From: Devosia pacifica
GTDB lineage: Bacteria; Pseudomonadota; Alphaproteobacteria; Rhizobiales; Devosiaceae
NCBI RefSeq assembly: GCF_014652635.1
Contig: NZ_BMZE01000004.1
Coordinates: 124,001 to 188,000 of the forward strand
DNA length: 64,000 nt
Direction of reading: 5' to 3'
Every line of letters begins with the position of its first letter. Within the stretch, counting starts at the first letter, position 1. Below, piece by piece: positions 29,971 to 40,397 of the stretch. The position numbers and the translations under genes are program-made. The notes beneath the pieces were generated by a model. That model saw only the letters and a list, made by a program, of their open reading frames with translations. It was not told the origin of the DNA and made no database searches.

Positions 29971-30819
29971 TCACTGTCCGCGTCTGGCGGCCAGTACCTT
30001 CGCCATCTCGAGAAATGTTGCAATCGGCAGTGTTTCCGCACGCTCGTCGCCGTTCAGCCCACCGGCTTCGAGCAGTTCCGGTACCGGTAAGCCGGTTGCC
30101 TTAAGGCTCTGCCGCACCATTTTGCGGCGCTGGCCGAACGCCGCTCGTGTGATCGCCTCGAGCGCCTTGACCGGAAGGGCACCGTCCACCGGCTTCGGCT
30201 TCAGATGCACCACCGCAGAGGTGACTTTTGGTGGCGGCGTGAACGCTTGTGGCGGCACGTTGAAGGCAATGCGCGCATCGCTGCGCCAGCCGCTCAACAC
30301 CCCCAGCCGACCATACGCCTTGTCGCCGGGCGCTGCACAGATGCGCTCCGCCACTTCCCGCTGAAACATCAGCGTCATGCTCTCAAAGAAAGGCGGCCAT
30401 GGGTCCTGGCTCAGCCAGCCCGTCAGTAGCGGGGTTGCGATGTTGTAGGGCAGGTTGGCGACGATCCGCGTCGGCCCTTCCGCAAGGCGCGCGTAGTCGA
30501 TCTCGAGCGCGTCGGCCTCGATGATCGTCAATCGCCCCGGATAGGCGTCACTGATCTCTTCGAGCGCCGGCAGGGCACGCGGGTCGCGCTCGATGGCGAC
30601 GACCTCACGGGCGCCCTCCATCAAAAGCGACCGCGTAAGGCCACCCGGGCCTGGTCCCACCTCGATCACCCGTACCCCTTCAAGCGGCCCAGCCGTGCGG
30701 GCGATGCGCCTTGTGAGGTTGAGATCGAGCAGAAAATTCTGCCCCAGTTCCTTTTTTGCGCGTAACGAATGCGCCGCGATCACCTCGCGCAATGGCGGCA
30801 GCGGGTCGGTTTCGTCCAT
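29971..30819 (-). CDS. rsmA: 16S rRNA (adenine(1518)-N(6)/adenine(1519)-N(6))-dimethyltransferase
   Basis: KsgA/Dim1 enzyme that dimethylates two adjacent adenines in helix 45 during 30S maturation. It has the conserved [11 protein letters not shown] start, SAM motif [16 protein letters not shown] and catalytic NLPYNIA. The C-terminal domain with [12 protein letters not shown] is typical. 282 aa. Last gene of the lptF-lptG-lptD-surA-pdxA-rsmA run; two bases separate it from pdxA. Confidence 0.96.
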   Translation of the reverse strand: MDETDPLPPLREVIAAHSLRAKKELGQNFLLDLNLTRRIARTAGPLEGVRVIEVGPGPGGLTRSLLMEGAREVVAIERDPRALPALEEISDAYPGRLTIIEADALEIDYARLAEGPTRIVANLPYNIATPLLTGWLSQDPWPPFFESMTLMFQREVAERICAAPGDKAYGRLGVLSGWRSDARIAFNVPPQAFTPPPKVTSAVVHLKPKPVDGALPVKALEAITRAAFGQRRKMVRQSLKATGLPVPELLEAGGLNGDERAETLPIATFLEMAKVLAARRGQ

Positions 30820-30821
30820 GC

Positions 30822-31814
30822 CTAATTGCGCCTTTCGCTCATGCTGGCCGCAAGTTCGATCGCCGCCTTCATGCTCTCATAGGATCCTTGGCCCGTGCCA
30901 GCGAGGTTGAACGCCGTCCCGTGATCGGGCGAGGTTCGCACAATCGGCAAGCCAAGCGTCACATTCACCGCCTTATCAAACGCCACCGTCTTGATCGGGA
31001 TCAGCGCCTGATCGTGATACATCGCGATGACCGCATCGTAGCTTTGCCAGTGCGGCGGATGAAACAGCGTATCGCCGGGCAGCGGTCCCGCCAGATCGAA
31101 CCCTTGGCCACGCAGCCGGTCCAGCGCTGGCGCGATAATGTCGCGTTCTTCAACTCCAATCGTTCCGCCTTCGCCGGCATGCGGATTGAGGCCCGCCACG
31201 GCTATGCGTGCCCGCTCGGCCCCGAAGCGGTCGCGCAGATCCTTTGCGACGATCTGCACCGTCTGAGTTATCAGCTCTTCGGTGATCAGCTTCGACACGA
31301 TGTGCAGCGGAACGTGGATGGTCGCGGGAACAGCACGAAAACGCTCATGTGCCAGCATCATCACCGGGTGCGGAATGCGCCCGTTCTCTGCGCAAAGCGC
31401 CGCCAGAAACTCCGTATGTCCAGGATATGTGAAGCCTGCAGAATAGAGTGCGCCCTTGTGGATCGGCGCAGTTACCAGTGCGCTGCAGCGCCCTTCGCGC
31501 ACATCGCTCACTGCCCGCTCGATCGCCCGAACCACCACCGGCGCTGCTGCCGTGTCGGTCTCGCCCGGCCGGTCCGCGACGGCAATGCCATCTGCGACGT
31601 CGATGACACCGATGCATCCTTCAGGCACCGGCTCCCCGGGCCAATCAAGCGTTCTGATCTGTAGATTTATACCAAGCCGGGCAGATCGTGCCGCCATGAA
31701 CGAGGCCGCGCCATAGACCACGAACTCAGGCAATCCGGTAACCTCGGCTGCCAGCCGAAGGATCAGGTCAGGTCCGATCCCGGCTGGCTCGCCCATGCTG
31801 ATGGCCAGGGGCAC
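30822..31814 (-). CDS. pdxA: 4-hydroxythreonine-4-phosphate dehydrogenase
   Basis: Oxidises 4-phosphohydroxythreonine in pyridoxal phosphate synthesis (DXP-dependent route). It shows the family start [16 protein letters not shown], a metal-binding histidine in [10 protein letters not shown], and the conserved [13 protein letters not shown] and [11 protein letters not shown] motifs. 330 aa. The pdxA-ksgA neighbourhood next to surA and lptD is as in E. coli. Confidence 0.96.
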   Translation of the reverse strand: MPLAISMGEPAGIGPDLILRLAAEVTGLPEFVVYGAASFMAARSARLGINLQIRTLDWPGEPVPEGCIGVIDVADGIAVADRPGETDTAAAPVVVRAIERAVSDVREGRCSALVTAPIHKGALYSAGFTYPGHTEFLAALCAENGRIPHPVMMLAHERFRAVPATIHVPLHIVSKLITEELITQTVQIVAKDLRDRFGAERARIAVAGLNPHAGEGGTIGVEERDIIAPALDRLRGQGFDLAGPLPGDTLFHPPHWQSYDAVIAMYHDQALIPIKTVAFDKAVNVTLGLPIVRTSPDHGTAFNLAGTGQGSYESMKAAIELAASMSERRN

Positions 31815-31852
31815 AGCGTATCCTCGTCTCGCAGGGAGAAACCCCGGCGCAA

Positions 31853-32770
31853 TCAGTTGCGAACGATGCGTGCCTTTTCACGCAGTTCCTCAAGGAACGC
31901 CGCCGCGTCGGCCTCGACCTGATCCTGGCCGGCTTCGCTGCGCAGTTCTTCCTTGATGAAGGTCGTGTCGTTCGCCTGGGCCTTCTCGCAGACCGCCAGC
32001 ATCGAAACACCGCGATCGGTCACCCGTGGGCTGGTGATACCGCCGACATTGAGCCCTGCCAGTTCGCGTGCCACGGCCTCGGGAAGCTGCGTAGCGTGAC
32101 GCCGCCCGACATCGATCACCGCGGCGTCGGTGTAGTTCATGGTCAGGTCTACTGCGGAATCGCAGCCCGAAAAGCTGCCGCGATAGCGGTTGGCCTGCGC
32201 GGTCCGTGCAGAGGCGTTCTGTCCGCCGGGAGCGAGAAAGATCACTTCCTTGAGGATATAGTCGAAGCTCATCGTTGCATTGAGCTGGTTTTCTGCCTGC
32301 TGGTCGAGTGCGAGGTCAGAGACCTGAACCTGCGGTGCAATCGTGCCCTGAACCACCTCGTTCCAGGCAATTGCGGCCTCGAGGCGGTCACGCAGGGTTT
32401 CGGGGGTCGCGCCAACGCCGCGAAGGATCTCGTCAAGACGCTGCTTGCTGATCTGGACGTTACGCGCAACCTGAAGATAAGCGGCGTCGATTTCGGTTTC
32501 CGCGACCGAAATGTTCAGCCGCTCTGCTTCCTGCATCTTTAGGGCTTCCTCAATCAACTGATCGAGCGCCGCGCTTGCCCCGCCTCGGTTCCCTTCAACC
32601 TGAAACAGGCGGGCGCGCTGCGTGACCTGATTATCGGTAATCTGTTGACCGTTGACGGTTGCGCGGACGCCAGTCTGCGCGTTCGCCGGATTAGCGGCAA
32701 GGCTCAGCGTCAGCATTGTGGCCAGAGCAGCAACGAGGTGCAGCCCTCGAGACATTGCAAGCTTCATCAT
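31853..32770 (-). CDS. surA: SurA-like periplasmic chaperone, N-terminal domain type
   Basis: A periplasmic chaperone candidate of 305 aa. The start ATG 32770 (or 32767) gives a signal peptide (LVAALATMLTLSLAANPANAQ). Then comes the SurA N-terminal domain (ATVNGQQITDNQVTQRARL). E. coli SurA is about 430 aa with two parvulin domains; here the remainder is only about 150 aa, and no clear parvulin motif is seen. It lies between lptD and pdxA as surA does elsewhere. Chaperone function for outer membrane proteins is inferred; peptidyl-prolyl isomerase activity is doubtful. Confidence 0.82.
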   Translation of the reverse strand: MMKLAMSRGLHLVAALATMLTLSLAANPANAQTGVRATVNGQQITDNQVTQRARLFQVEGNRGGASAALDQLIEEALKMQEAERLNISVAETEIDAAYLQVARNVQISKQRLDEILRGVGATPETLRDRLEAAIAWNEVVQGTIAPQVQVSDLALDQQAENQLNATMSFDYILKEVIFLAPGGQNASARTAQANRYRGSFSGCDSAVDLTMNYTDAAVIDVGRRHATQLPEAVARELAGLNVGGITSPRVTDRGVSMLAVCEKAQANDTTFIKEELRSEAGQDQVEADAAAFLEELREKARIVRN

Positions 32771-32849
32771 CGTGTTCGTCCAACCAGTTCGAGGAAACGC
32801 GGCAAACGGAACAGCCAAAAATGGCCAAAATCCGCTCGCCACAGAGTCG

Positions 32850-35138
32850 TTATTCGCCTGCGCCCACCCGGAAACCGGAAGGCGCCTTAAGCTCGAACGT
32901 TGCGGTAAAGCGTGTATCGTTCGGGCTTCTATGGGTCGGGCCGGTCACCACGGCGCCAGCACCAAACCCGAGATAGCCGTCGTCATACTGCAGTCCGCCG
33001 CCTGCCTGCAACCAGCTGTTCGCGGCAAGGTCCCAGTATCCGTTGGCGCTCAGGGTCCAGTAATCCGAGATCGGTACGCCAACAATGGCGCCAATCTCAT
33101 GCTGTGGATCCAGCACACCGGCCGCGGGGTTCGCAGCTTCATAGAAATAGTCGAGGTCGGCGGAATAGCGATTGTATTCGAGGCGCGCGCCGAGGCCGGC
33201 TCGGGCAATGTCGATCTCATCGGGGGCGAACTGCAGCTTCGCGCCAACATCAACGCCCCCACCGAGATAGGCCTTGGCGCCGAGCACGGCATAAGACGCG
33301 TCGCTGTCGAGCGCCGGAATGCCGCCGGGCAGGGCAGGGTCATCTGCAGCGAAAGCATTTTCACCGGCGATCTGCAGGGACTGGCCACCGGTAATCTCGA
33401 GCCGGCTACCATCAGCAAAGTCTGCCAGGTAGCGTCCGCCGATATTCGCACGCAGCCCGGTTTCCTGTCGGTCGATCCCGGCAAAGCGGTTCGTGCTGAA
33501 CACATTGGTCTCATCGAGCACCAGGCCTTGCGAATCGTCGTTAACAATCCCCGGCATGCTCTCGCCGCCGCGATAGCCAAGTTGCACGATTGGCTCGACG
33601 ATATGCGTGCCACCGGAACGGTCCACCCCAGCCCATGGCCAGCGCATATCCAGCAGCGCCACTGGTGCGGCGCCGAAATGCTCTTCATCGCTCGGTGCCG
33701 ATGCCAGCGCGCTGCCCGGCTCATAGATTGTCGCGTCGAGCCGCGCTCCAAGATAAGGCGTGATTAGAACGCCCTGTGGGGTCGCAAACTGCCGGCGCCA
33801 CCCGCCCTCAAGCATTGCGTGATATTTTTCGCCCTCAAAGCCGAGAACATGGTCGACGCCGTTGACGCGCACCCAGTCATCGGTGTCCCGCTGAACGCCC
33901 AGCAAACGGCCGCTCAGTTCGATCTGGCCGGCATCGCGCCCAAGCGGCTGAACATGTTCGATACGAAAATTGGGTAGAGCTGAAGCCTGCTGGTCCTGAT
34001 CGTTCTCGGTGACGTCGCCGAGTTCATTGAACTGCTGCAGCCGCAGATCGATATAAAGCCCCTCGGAGACATGCGTGGCAAAGACCTGATTGATGCTCGC
34101 TTCGGCTGCATCGAGTCGATAATCGCCGAGATAGGCTGGGTCCGTGAATGCGGTATAGGACCATCCTGCTGTCCAGTCTTCTGCCGGCGTAAAGGCGCCA
34201 GCTGATTGCAACGCGCCGCGCCACTCGCGGTCGCCGACCGTGCCTGCAAAGGCCTCGGGGTCGAACTGGTAGATGCCCGAAGCCTTGATCGCGAACGAGC
34301 CGCTGTCGAACCGCTGGATCCATTCCGCGCCCATCAAAAAGCCCTGCCCGGACACAGGGGTCGGCGAGAGGATGACTTCCGTATCGCGGTTCGCAACGAT
34401 GGCAAAGGGCAGGGACAGGATCACACCGGTCTCATCGGAGTAATCAAGGCTTGGCACCCTGATCCGCTCCAGCGCTTCGCGTGTCGCCTGGGGCAGCCAA
34501 ACATAGGGCAGGTACGCAACCGGTATACCGAGCAATTCGAGCGTCGGCTGTTCGACCAGCACCGAGTTGTCCTCGGCGTTGTAAACGAAGCGCGAAGCCC
34601 TGACGGACCAGCCGATTTTTCGGCCTTTCTCGTCAATGCAATCTCCGCACGGCGCGTAGGTCGCGTTGGTGAGATAGCTGCGCAGCGCCGAGTCGTACTC
34701 GATGCTGTCGGCAGTGATGCGGGCGCCGTCATATGTGGTGATGGTCAGCGACTCGACGAATGCCTCACGCAGGCCTCCAGTAACCCGGAAATCCCTGCCG
34801 GTCGCGATATTGCCGTAGGGGTCGCGAAGGCTGACGGGACCGGCAAATCGCACCGCGCCGCTACGGCGGTCATAAACCACCTGCGCGCCTTGCGCGGAAT
34901 AGCCGCCGACCGAGAGCACTACGTCGCCGCGCGCTTCAATGACGCCGCTGTCGAGATTGAATGAGAGCGTATCGGCTTCGACCGTTGTCGGAGAGCCGGA
35001 TGGTACGGCGGCATTGAAGAACTGCTCGGGCACGAGGCCTTGTGCTGCACTCGGCGCGACACCTGCGGCCGCCAGCGCAGCCGTTAGTGCCAGCCGTTGC
35101 AGCCATGACGCAGTACTGAAGCCCCACGGCTGCATCAC
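32850..35138 (-). CDS. lptD: LPS-assembly protein LptD
   Basis: Outer-membrane beta-barrel that inserts lipopolysaccharide into the outer leaflet. A signal peptide ends near residue 33 (GVAPSAAQ). An OstA/LptA-like periplasmic domain follows (VEADTLSFNLDSGVIEARGDV), then the LptD barrel domain to the end. Length 762 aa. The GTG at 35138 overlaps the lptG stop by four bases, and the following ATG at 35135 by one; either start couples translation. No lptE is in the window. Gene order with lptF and lptG upstream is the usual one in alphaproteobacteria. Confidence 0.95.
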   Translation of the reverse strand: MMQPWGFSTASWLQRLALTAALAAAGVAPSAAQGLVPEQFFNAAVPSGSPTTVEADTLSFNLDSGVIEARGDVVLSVGGYSAQGAQVVYDRRSGAVRFAGPVSLRDPYGNIATGRDFRVTGGLREAFVESLTITTYDGARITADSIEYDSALRSYLTNATYAPCGDCIDEKGRKIGWSVRASRFVYNAEDNSVLVEQPTLELLGIPVAYLPYVWLPQATREALERIRVPSLDYSDETGVILSLPFAIVANRDTEVILSPTPVSGQGFLMGAEWIQRFDSGSFAIKASGIYQFDPEAFAGTVGDREWRGALQSAGAFTPAEDWTAGWSYTAFTDPAYLGDYRLDAAEASINQVFATHVSEGLYIDLRLQQFNELGDVTENDQDQQASALPNFRIEHVQPLGRDAGQIELSGRLLGVQRDTDDWVRVNGVDHVLGFEGEKYHAMLEGGWRRQFATPQGVLITPYLGARLDATIYEPGSALASAPSDEEHFGAAPVALLDMRWPWAGVDRSGGTHIVEPIVQLGYRGGESMPGIVNDDSQGLVLDETNVFSTNRFAGIDRQETGLRANIGGRYLADFADGSRLEITGGQSLQIAGENAFAADDPALPGGIPALDSDASYAVLGAKAYLGGGVDVGAKLQFAPDEIDIARAGLGARLEYNRYSADLDYFYEAANPAAGVLDPQHEIGAIVGVPISDYWTLSANGYWDLAANSWLQAGGGLQYDDGYLGFGAGAVVTGPTHRSPNDTRFTATFELKAPSGFRVGAGE

Positions 35139-36211
35139 GCTCGACCGTCTTCCTTGTAAAGCAGCACCGTCACGCCAATGACGATTGCCACGAATGCCGG
35201 CCCGAGTGCCGCAAGAACCGGGTGAAGCACGCCACCGGAGCCGGCCCTTTCGGACATCTCCGTAACGACGAACACCACGAACCCCAGCACCACCCCATAC
35301 AAGATCGAAGGGCCATATTTATCGGACCTTCGATAACCCGCGGTAAACGCAAAGGCAATCAACAGCGAGCCCACGAGAACCAGCGGCATGCTGAGCAGCT
35401 TCAGGAACCGGGTCAAGACGGCAGCGGCGATCGTCTCGTCTGCGATGCCATTGCGCAACAGCCGCGCCAGTTCGAAGAACGTCACGTCCTGCACCGACGT
35501 CAGCTGCAACTCGATTGCTGCCGGTGTTGAAGACGTCGGCAGCAAATAATCGCTGACGCGCCGCGGTGGCTGATCAAGCCGGCGCAGCACCGCCGAAGGC
35601 ATGAACCACTCGCCATCGCGCAGTTCCGCTTCTTCCGCCTCGATGCGCATGGTGGGGTTATCCGCGATGAAAACGGTCAGGTTCTGAAGGCGGCTGCCAC
35701 CGAACGACATGTTTTCGGCCGCGATGATATAGTCCCGTGCGCTATCATCGATAGCGCGTTCCTCGATCCAGATTTCCCCAGGCGGTTGCAGTAAGGAGGC
35801 CTCGCCAGGCGGCGTCGGGGCAAGCTCGCGCAGGATGCGTGTCGATTGAGTCTCAACAACCATCGAAACGCCAAGGGCTGCTACCAGAACGCCAAGCGCC
35901 GGTGCTCGCACGATGCGCCAAAAGGAGAGCCCGCTGGCCTTAATCACCGTCAGCTCGTGCCGCGCCTTGAGGTCGATGAGGCCGATAATGCCGCCAAGCA
36001 GCACCGTGACCGGAAGCGTCTTGATCGTCCACCGCGCACCGGCGGCCATCAGCATGACGATCGCCCAGAGCAGTCCGAACGTGTCCCGCACATAGTTGAA
36101 TCGCCATGTGTCGAGCGCCTCGACGAGAACGATCAGCCCGTAGAATACCAGCACCGCTCCGGCGATGCGGCTCGACATGCGTTTGAGCACCAGCCAGTCG
36201 ACACGACTCAT
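35135..36211 (-). CDS. lptG: LPS export ABC transporter permease LptG
   Basis: Inner-membrane permease that, with LptF and the ATPase LptB, extracts lipopolysaccharide from the membrane. The start ATG 36211 overlaps the lptF stop by four bases (ATGA); the frame extends further upstream only by chance. 358 aa with three helices at each end and a large periplasmic domain between. YjgP/YjgQ family pattern is clear (LPVTVLLGGIIGLIDLKARHELTVIKASGLS). Confidence 0.95.
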   Translation of the reverse strand: MSRVDWLVLKRMSSRIAGAVLVFYGLIVLVEALDTWRFNYVRDTFGLLWAIVMLMAAGARWTIKTLPVTVLLGGIIGLIDLKARHELTVIKASGLSFWRIVRAPALGVLVAALGVSMVVETQSTRILRELAPTPPGEASLLQPPGEIWIEERAIDDSARDYIIAAENMSFGGSRLQNLTVFIADNPTMRIEAEEAELRDGEWFMPSAVLRRLDQPPRRVSDYLLPTSSTPAAIELQLTSVQDVTFFELARLLRNGIADETIAAAVLTRFLKLLSMPLVLVGSLLIAFAFTAGYRRSDKYGPSILYGVVLGFVVFVVTEMSERAGSGGVLHPVLAALGPAFVAIVIGVTVLLYKEDGRA

Positions 36212-37296
36212 GTCGGCACCTCGCCGCGTACCGGCGGAATGCGCCGCAGTCGCGTCCTCCACACCAGCACCACAAACCCGATGAGCGTCATCACGGCACC
36301 ACCAAGGATCGGACCAATAAGCGGGCCGAACGGGCGATATGAAGTGATCGCAAGATCGCAGAACGCGATGAACAGCACGAACACTTCCATTGGAACATTA
36401 AGGCGCGTGCGGCTGCCACTGGGAAAGGCGCAGAGCGCCAGCACCAGCAGGCAAAGACCAAGCACCCGAAGCCCCTCGCCGAAGCGCTCGACGAGTTCAC
36501 CGGCAATGCGCTCCGTCATCCCCGTACTGGCAACGCGCTGCAACAGCGCGATGGTGTCGACAGGCGACAGGCTCGAGCCATTGTCGAGGTCGGTGTTGAA
36601 GCGATCGACATTCAGGCGATACCGTCCAAACCGGATTTCCGAGAACTGCCCGCGCGGCGTCCGGGTCTGGATCGCGCCGTCGCGCAACTCGAGAATATAG
36701 CCGTCGTCGCTTTCCGCGACCGTCGCCGAGTCCGCAATATAGGTACGGCGCTCGTTCGGGTCGCGGCGATCATCGGCAAAGAACTCCGAGATCACGCCGT
36801 TGCCACTGCGCTCTCCGATCAGCACCAGAACGCCCGGCGTGACCTGCGAGAACTGACCTGGGCGCAGGGTCGAGCTCACCAGATCCGCCGTGATCGAGGC
36901 GTTTAGCGTGTCGAGCTGCTGGCGGGCGAGGGGCGCAATGAAGTTCGAGATCAGCATCACCACGAGAGCGCTGACGCCGACGACAAACAGCGCCGAGCGC
37001 AGCAGCGGCGAGAACCCGTCGGCGGTATGGATGATATGAAGCTCGCGGCTCGCCTGCAGCGCGACGATGGCGCGGGCGAGCCCTATACCAATGCAGACGA
37101 ATGCGAATGTGAGGACCAGCGGCGGCATGCTCAAAAGGCCTTGCTGCGCCAGGGTCAGCAGGCCTTGGCCTTTGAGCGACACCGTGTCGAAAATCCGCAG
37201 ACACTGCACCAGCCAAAGCAGGAATGAGACGACACCGAACAGAATCAGGGTGTCGGTCGCAAACAGGCGTACGAGATAGCTGGTCAGCCGGCGCAT
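36208..37296 (-). CDS. lptF: LPS export ABC transporter permease LptF
   Basis: Partner permease of LptG, 362 aa, same YjgP/YjgQ fold. Typical segments are LSMPPLVLTFAFVCIGIGLARAI and SRELHIIHTADGFSPLL. A central periplasmic domain (residues ~120-270) lies between two membrane triplets. First gene of the minus-strand lpt operon; its promoter must lie in the 186-base region shared with pepA. Confidence 0.95.
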   Translation of the reverse strand: MRRLTSYLVRLFATDTLILFGVVSFLLWLVQCLRIFDTVSLKGQGLLTLAQQGLLSMPPLVLTFAFVCIGIGLARAIVALQASRELHIIHTADGFSPLLRSALFVVGVSALVVMLISNFIAPLARQQLDTLNASITADLVSSTLRPGQFSQVTPGVLVLIGERSGNGVISEFFADDRRDPNERRTYIADSATVAESDDGYILELRDGAIQTRTPRGQFSEIRFGRYRLNVDRFNTDLDNGSSLSPVDTIALLQRVASTGMTERIAGELVERFGEGLRVLGLCLLVLALCAFPSGSRTRLNVPMEVFVLFIAFCDLAITSYRPFGPLIGPILGGAVMTLIGFVVLVWRTRLRRIPPVRGEVPT

Positions 37297-37482
37297 GAAT
37301 CACAATCTGGCCGGCAAGTCCGGCAAAGGGCACTGTGTGCACGTTGCGGTATTGGCCACCGCAAAGCAACCCGCGCGACCGGACGGAAGCCTCTCGATGG
37401 CTTGACGCGGCACACCAACCCGGAAATGTTCTTGTGACGTGAGCCGACCCGGCCCGATACCCACAGAGAGCCTTTTTCCTGC

Positions 37483-38982
37483 ATGTCCCAGCCCCTTTTC
37501 GTCCAACCGGTCGCTCAGCTTCCCGCCGATAGCGACGTCGTCGTCATTTATGCGTTCGAGGCAGAGGCGCCGCAGGGCGCAGGTGGTGAAATCTGGAGCC
37601 GCACCGGTCTCGACTGGCAGGCGGTCAGCGAAAGCGCAGGCTTCAAGGGTAAGCAGGGCCAGATGCTGGATCTGGTCGCCGCGCAAAACCTTGATGGTAA
37701 GCGCCTTGTCGTCCTCGGCGCCGGCAAGCCGTCCGAGCCCACTGAAGCGCTTACAGCGTTTACCGATCGCGGCGGATCGCTGATGGGCAAGCTGACGACT
37801 ATGCGCGCGGCGGATGTGGCGGTGCAGCTCGACGACGCCTCGCCCGCTGCCGTCGCGGAACTCGTCGCGGGCCTGCATCTGCGTCACTACAAGTTCGACA
37901 AGTACAAAAGCGCGTCGAAAGAGGACGCTGCGAATCCAGCAATGTCCGTCCGCATCGTTGTCGACGATGTCGACGCTGCACAGGCCGCCATCGCTGATCG
38001 CATGGCCGTTGCTGAGGGTACAATCCTCGCCCGTGATCTCGTCAATGAGCCCGCGAATACACTTGGCACGGTCGAATTTGCGGAGCGCGCTTCAGCGCTG
38101 TCCGAACTCGGCGTCGAAGTCGAGGTGCTGGGGCTGGAAGAACTCCAGGCTCTCGGCATGAATTCCATGCTCGCAGTCTCTCAGGGGTCGGCCCGCCCTC
38201 CGCGGCTCGTCATCATGCGCTGGAACAATGGCGCTCACGATGAGGCGCCCGTGGCGTTTGTCGGCAAGGGTGTGGTGTTCGATACCGGCGGTATCTCGAT
38301 CAAGCCAGCCGGCTCGATGGAGGACATGAAGGGCGACATGGGTGGCGCTGCCGCTGTCACCGGCCTCATGCATGCCCTCGCCAAGCGAAAGGCGCGGATC
38401 AATGCGGTCGGTGTGATCGGGCTCGTCGAGAATATGCCGAGTTCCACCGCGATGCGGCCCGGCGATATCGTCAAGGCGATGTCCGGCACCACCATCGAGA
38501 TCATCAACACTGATGCCGAGGGTCGGCTCGTTCTGGCCGATGCCCTCTGGTATACGCAGGATCGTTTCAAGCCGAAATTCATGATCGACCTGGCAACGCT
38601 GACCGGTGCGGTGATCGTGGCCTTGGGCCACGAACATGGCGGGCTTTACGCCAACGACGAAGCGCTGGCGACGCAATTGCTGCGGGCAGGGCGCGAAAGC
38701 AACGAGAAGCTCTGGCGGATGCCGCTCGATGCTGCTTATGACAAGCTCATCGAGTCCCGCTTCGCCGATATCAAGAACACCGGTGGTCGCCCTGCCGGCT
38801 CGATCACTGCTGCGCAGTTCCTGCAGCGTTTCGTCAATTCCGTCCCCTGGGCGCATCTCGATATCGCATCGACTGCCTTCGGGCCGCGTACATCCGAGAT
38901 CAACACCTCCTGGGCGCCGGGCTTTGGTGTCGCGTTGCTCGACCGTCTGCTCCGAGACGATTACGAGGCTGGCTCGAACTGA
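37483..38982 (+). CDS. pepA: Leucyl aminopeptidase (PepA/M17 family)
   Basis: Cytosolic hexameric dizinc aminopeptidase. The M17 signature [14 protein letters not shown] is present, with metal and catalytic residues in [20 protein letters not shown] and DLATLTGA. 499 aa, full length. In some bacteria PepA also binds DNA for site-specific recombination; nothing here shows that. It starts the pepA-holC pair, divergent from the lpt operon. The 10-base gap to holC carries the holC ribosome-binding site. Confidence 0.96.
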   Translation: MSQPLFVQPVAQLPADSDVVVIYAFEAEAPQGAGGEIWSRTGLDWQAVSESAGFKGKQGQMLDLVAAQNLDGKRLVVLGAGKPSEPTEALTAFTDRGGSLMGKLTTMRAADVAVQLDDASPAAVAELVAGLHLRHYKFDKYKSASKEDAANPAMSVRIVVDDVDAAQAAIADRMAVAEGTILARDLVNEPANTLGTVEFAERASALSELGVEVEVLGLEELQALGMNSMLAVSQGSARPPRLVIMRWNNGAHDEAPVAFVGKGVVFDTGGISIKPAGSMEDMKGDMGGAAAVTGLMHALAKRKARINAVGVIGLVENMPSSTAMRPGDIVKAMSGTTIEIINTDAEGRLVLADALWYTQDRFKPKFMIDLATLTGAVIVALGHEHGGLYANDEALATQLLRAGRESNEKLWRMPLDAAYDKLIESRFADIKNTGGRPAGSITAAQFLQRFVNSVPWAHLDIASTAFGPRTSEINTSWAPGFGVALLDRLLRDDYEAGSN

Positions 38983-38992
38983 GGCGGAGCTG

Positions 38993-39439
38993 ATGGGCGA
39001 AGTTCTGTTCTACCACCTAGAGGTGCGCCCACTCGAGCAGGTGCTTCCGCAACTGCTCGAGAAGACGCTGGAGCGTGGTTGGCGTGCCGTGGTCGAAGTC
39101 GGTAGCAGCGAACGCGCTCAAGCGCTCGACCGGCATTTGTGGACCTACCGCGACGATAGTTTTCTGCCCCACGGCCTCGATGGTGAGGGGGAAGAACCGA
39201 ACCAGCCAATCCTCCTCACAACCGCTGGCACAAATCCCAACGCCGCGGCGGTGCGCTTCTTTGTCGATGGCGCAGTACCGTCGAGCGCCGATGGCTACCA
39301 GCGGATTGTCTTCATGTTCTCAGGCCAGGATGGCGAGGCTGTTGCACAAGCGCGCAAGGCCTGGGTGGCGCTGCGCGCCGATAACGATGTCACCTATTGG
39401 CAGCAGGATGCCTCAGGGCGCTGGCAGAAAAAGGCCTGA
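38993..39439 (+). CDS. holC: DNA polymerase III subunit chi
   Basis: Small clamp-loader-associated subunit linking polymerase III holoenzyme to SSB. 148 aa with the alphaproteobacterial pattern LEKTLERGWRAVVEV...HLWTYRDDSFLPHG and the end segment VALRADNDVTYWQQD. GGCGGAG lies 5 bases before the ATG at 38993; the frame extends upstream through pepA only as a shadow. pepA-holC adjacency is widely conserved. Confidence 0.93.
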   Translation: MGEVLFYHLEVRPLEQVLPQLLEKTLERGWRAVVEVGSSERAQALDRHLWTYRDDSFLPHGLDGEGEEPNQPILLTTAGTNPNAAAVRFFVDGAVPSSADGYQRIVFMFSGQDGEAVAQARKAWVALRADNDVTYWQQDASGRWQKKA

Positions 39440-39456
39440 GACGGGGTTGCGCGCCT

Positions 39457-40308
39457 CTACTGATCGAGGCGGCTGAGGCCCCCCGGGCCAAGGCTGAGCC
39501 GGCCAGTCGCCCGCATGTCCTTAATCGCCAGGTTGAAGAAGTCTTCCATCAACTCGTAGCAGAAAATGATCTCGACCGTGTTGGGGTCATAAAAGGCATT
39601 GGCCTCTGCGCATCGTTTTGCGGTCAGCGTCACCCCTCTTGGAAGTGGAAAACCGTCCCGCAGTTCCGTGGCAATCCGCTCGAAAATGCCGCTCTGGCGG
39701 AAAGCCTCGGCTGCGGGCTGCAAGCGCCCCGGGGCTTCCTGATAGGTCACCTCAACCTCGGCGCTGCTTGCTTTCTTGCCAGCCCGCTGGCCGATCAGAG
39801 ACGTCAGGCTGCGGTCGATCAAATCGTAGTCCCACTCGCAGGTGAGCTGACGGTTGCGATCTATGGAATAAGCGTTCGCGATGCTTCTGAATTCGCGGGC
39901 ATTGCTGCCCACCATCAGGCAGACGATCTGGTAAGCACGCTGCCTGTCGAGGCTGTGGCCTGCATAGTAATCGGCGTCGGCGAAGCTCGTGCCATATGCG
40001 ATGCCAGAGAGCAGCCAGCCATAGGCGGCATCCGCCAGCACCTGATGAGAGTCAGGCGTTGTCTGCTTCAGTAGAAACCAGGAGGCCATGTTGTCGGCCG
40101 CGTCTTCCTCGCGGCCAAGGACCGGTAACGAAAACTGGTCGATCAGCAGATGCCCCATTTCGTGATACAGCACGAAAAGGCTGTTATGCGCGGCGAACGC
40201 ATTGGCGGCGGCACGGCTCTTCTTGCCGATCTGCTGCGCATCGGCAGCCGTTACGGCACCAAGAAGCAGTGTGACCGAAAGCAGGAATGCGGCGAGAATT
40301 CTAGACAC
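39457..40308 (-). CDS. DUF4344 domain-containing secreted metallopeptidase
   Basis: A 283-aa exported protein with a signal peptide ending at about residue 25 (VTAADAQ). The zinc motif is H49-E50-x2-H53 (LYHEMGHLLID), and REEDAADNMA at 66-75 probably supplies the third ligand, as in DUF4344 proteins. The C-terminal half has four or more cysteines, possibly disulphide bonded. Substrate unknown. A 6-bp hairpin overlaps its 3' end. Single gene, convergent with holC. Confidence 0.82.
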   Translation of the reverse strand: MSRILAAFLLSVTLLLGAVTAADAQQIGKKSRAAANAFAAHNSLFVLYHEMGHLLIDQFSLPVLGREEDAADNMASWFLLKQTTPDSHQVLADAAYGWLLSGIAYGTSFADADYYAGHSLDRQRAYQIVCLMVGSNAREFRSIANAYSIDRNRQLTCEWDYDLIDRSLTSLIGQRAGKKASSAEVEVTYQEAPGRLQPAAEAFRQSGIFERIATELRDGFPLPRGVTLTAKRCAEANAFYDPNTVEIIFCYELMEDFFNLAIKDMRATGRLSLGPGGLSRLDQ

Positions 40309-40397
40309 TGTTCGCTCGACCGATCACTAAAGGCATTGCTCGCATATCTTCAGTTGAAGGGAGGCAGGCAGGGCTGTCAACTCACACAAATGCTCAC

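Noticed and set aside
32652-33767. 371-codon plus-strand frame across surA and lptD
   Set aside because: Runs antisense to the lpt operon without any family motif.
39452-39471. CGCCTC/GAGGCG hairpin between holC and the DUF4344 gene
   Set aside because: Only 6 bp, overlaps coding sequence and lacks a T-run; too weak to call a terminator.
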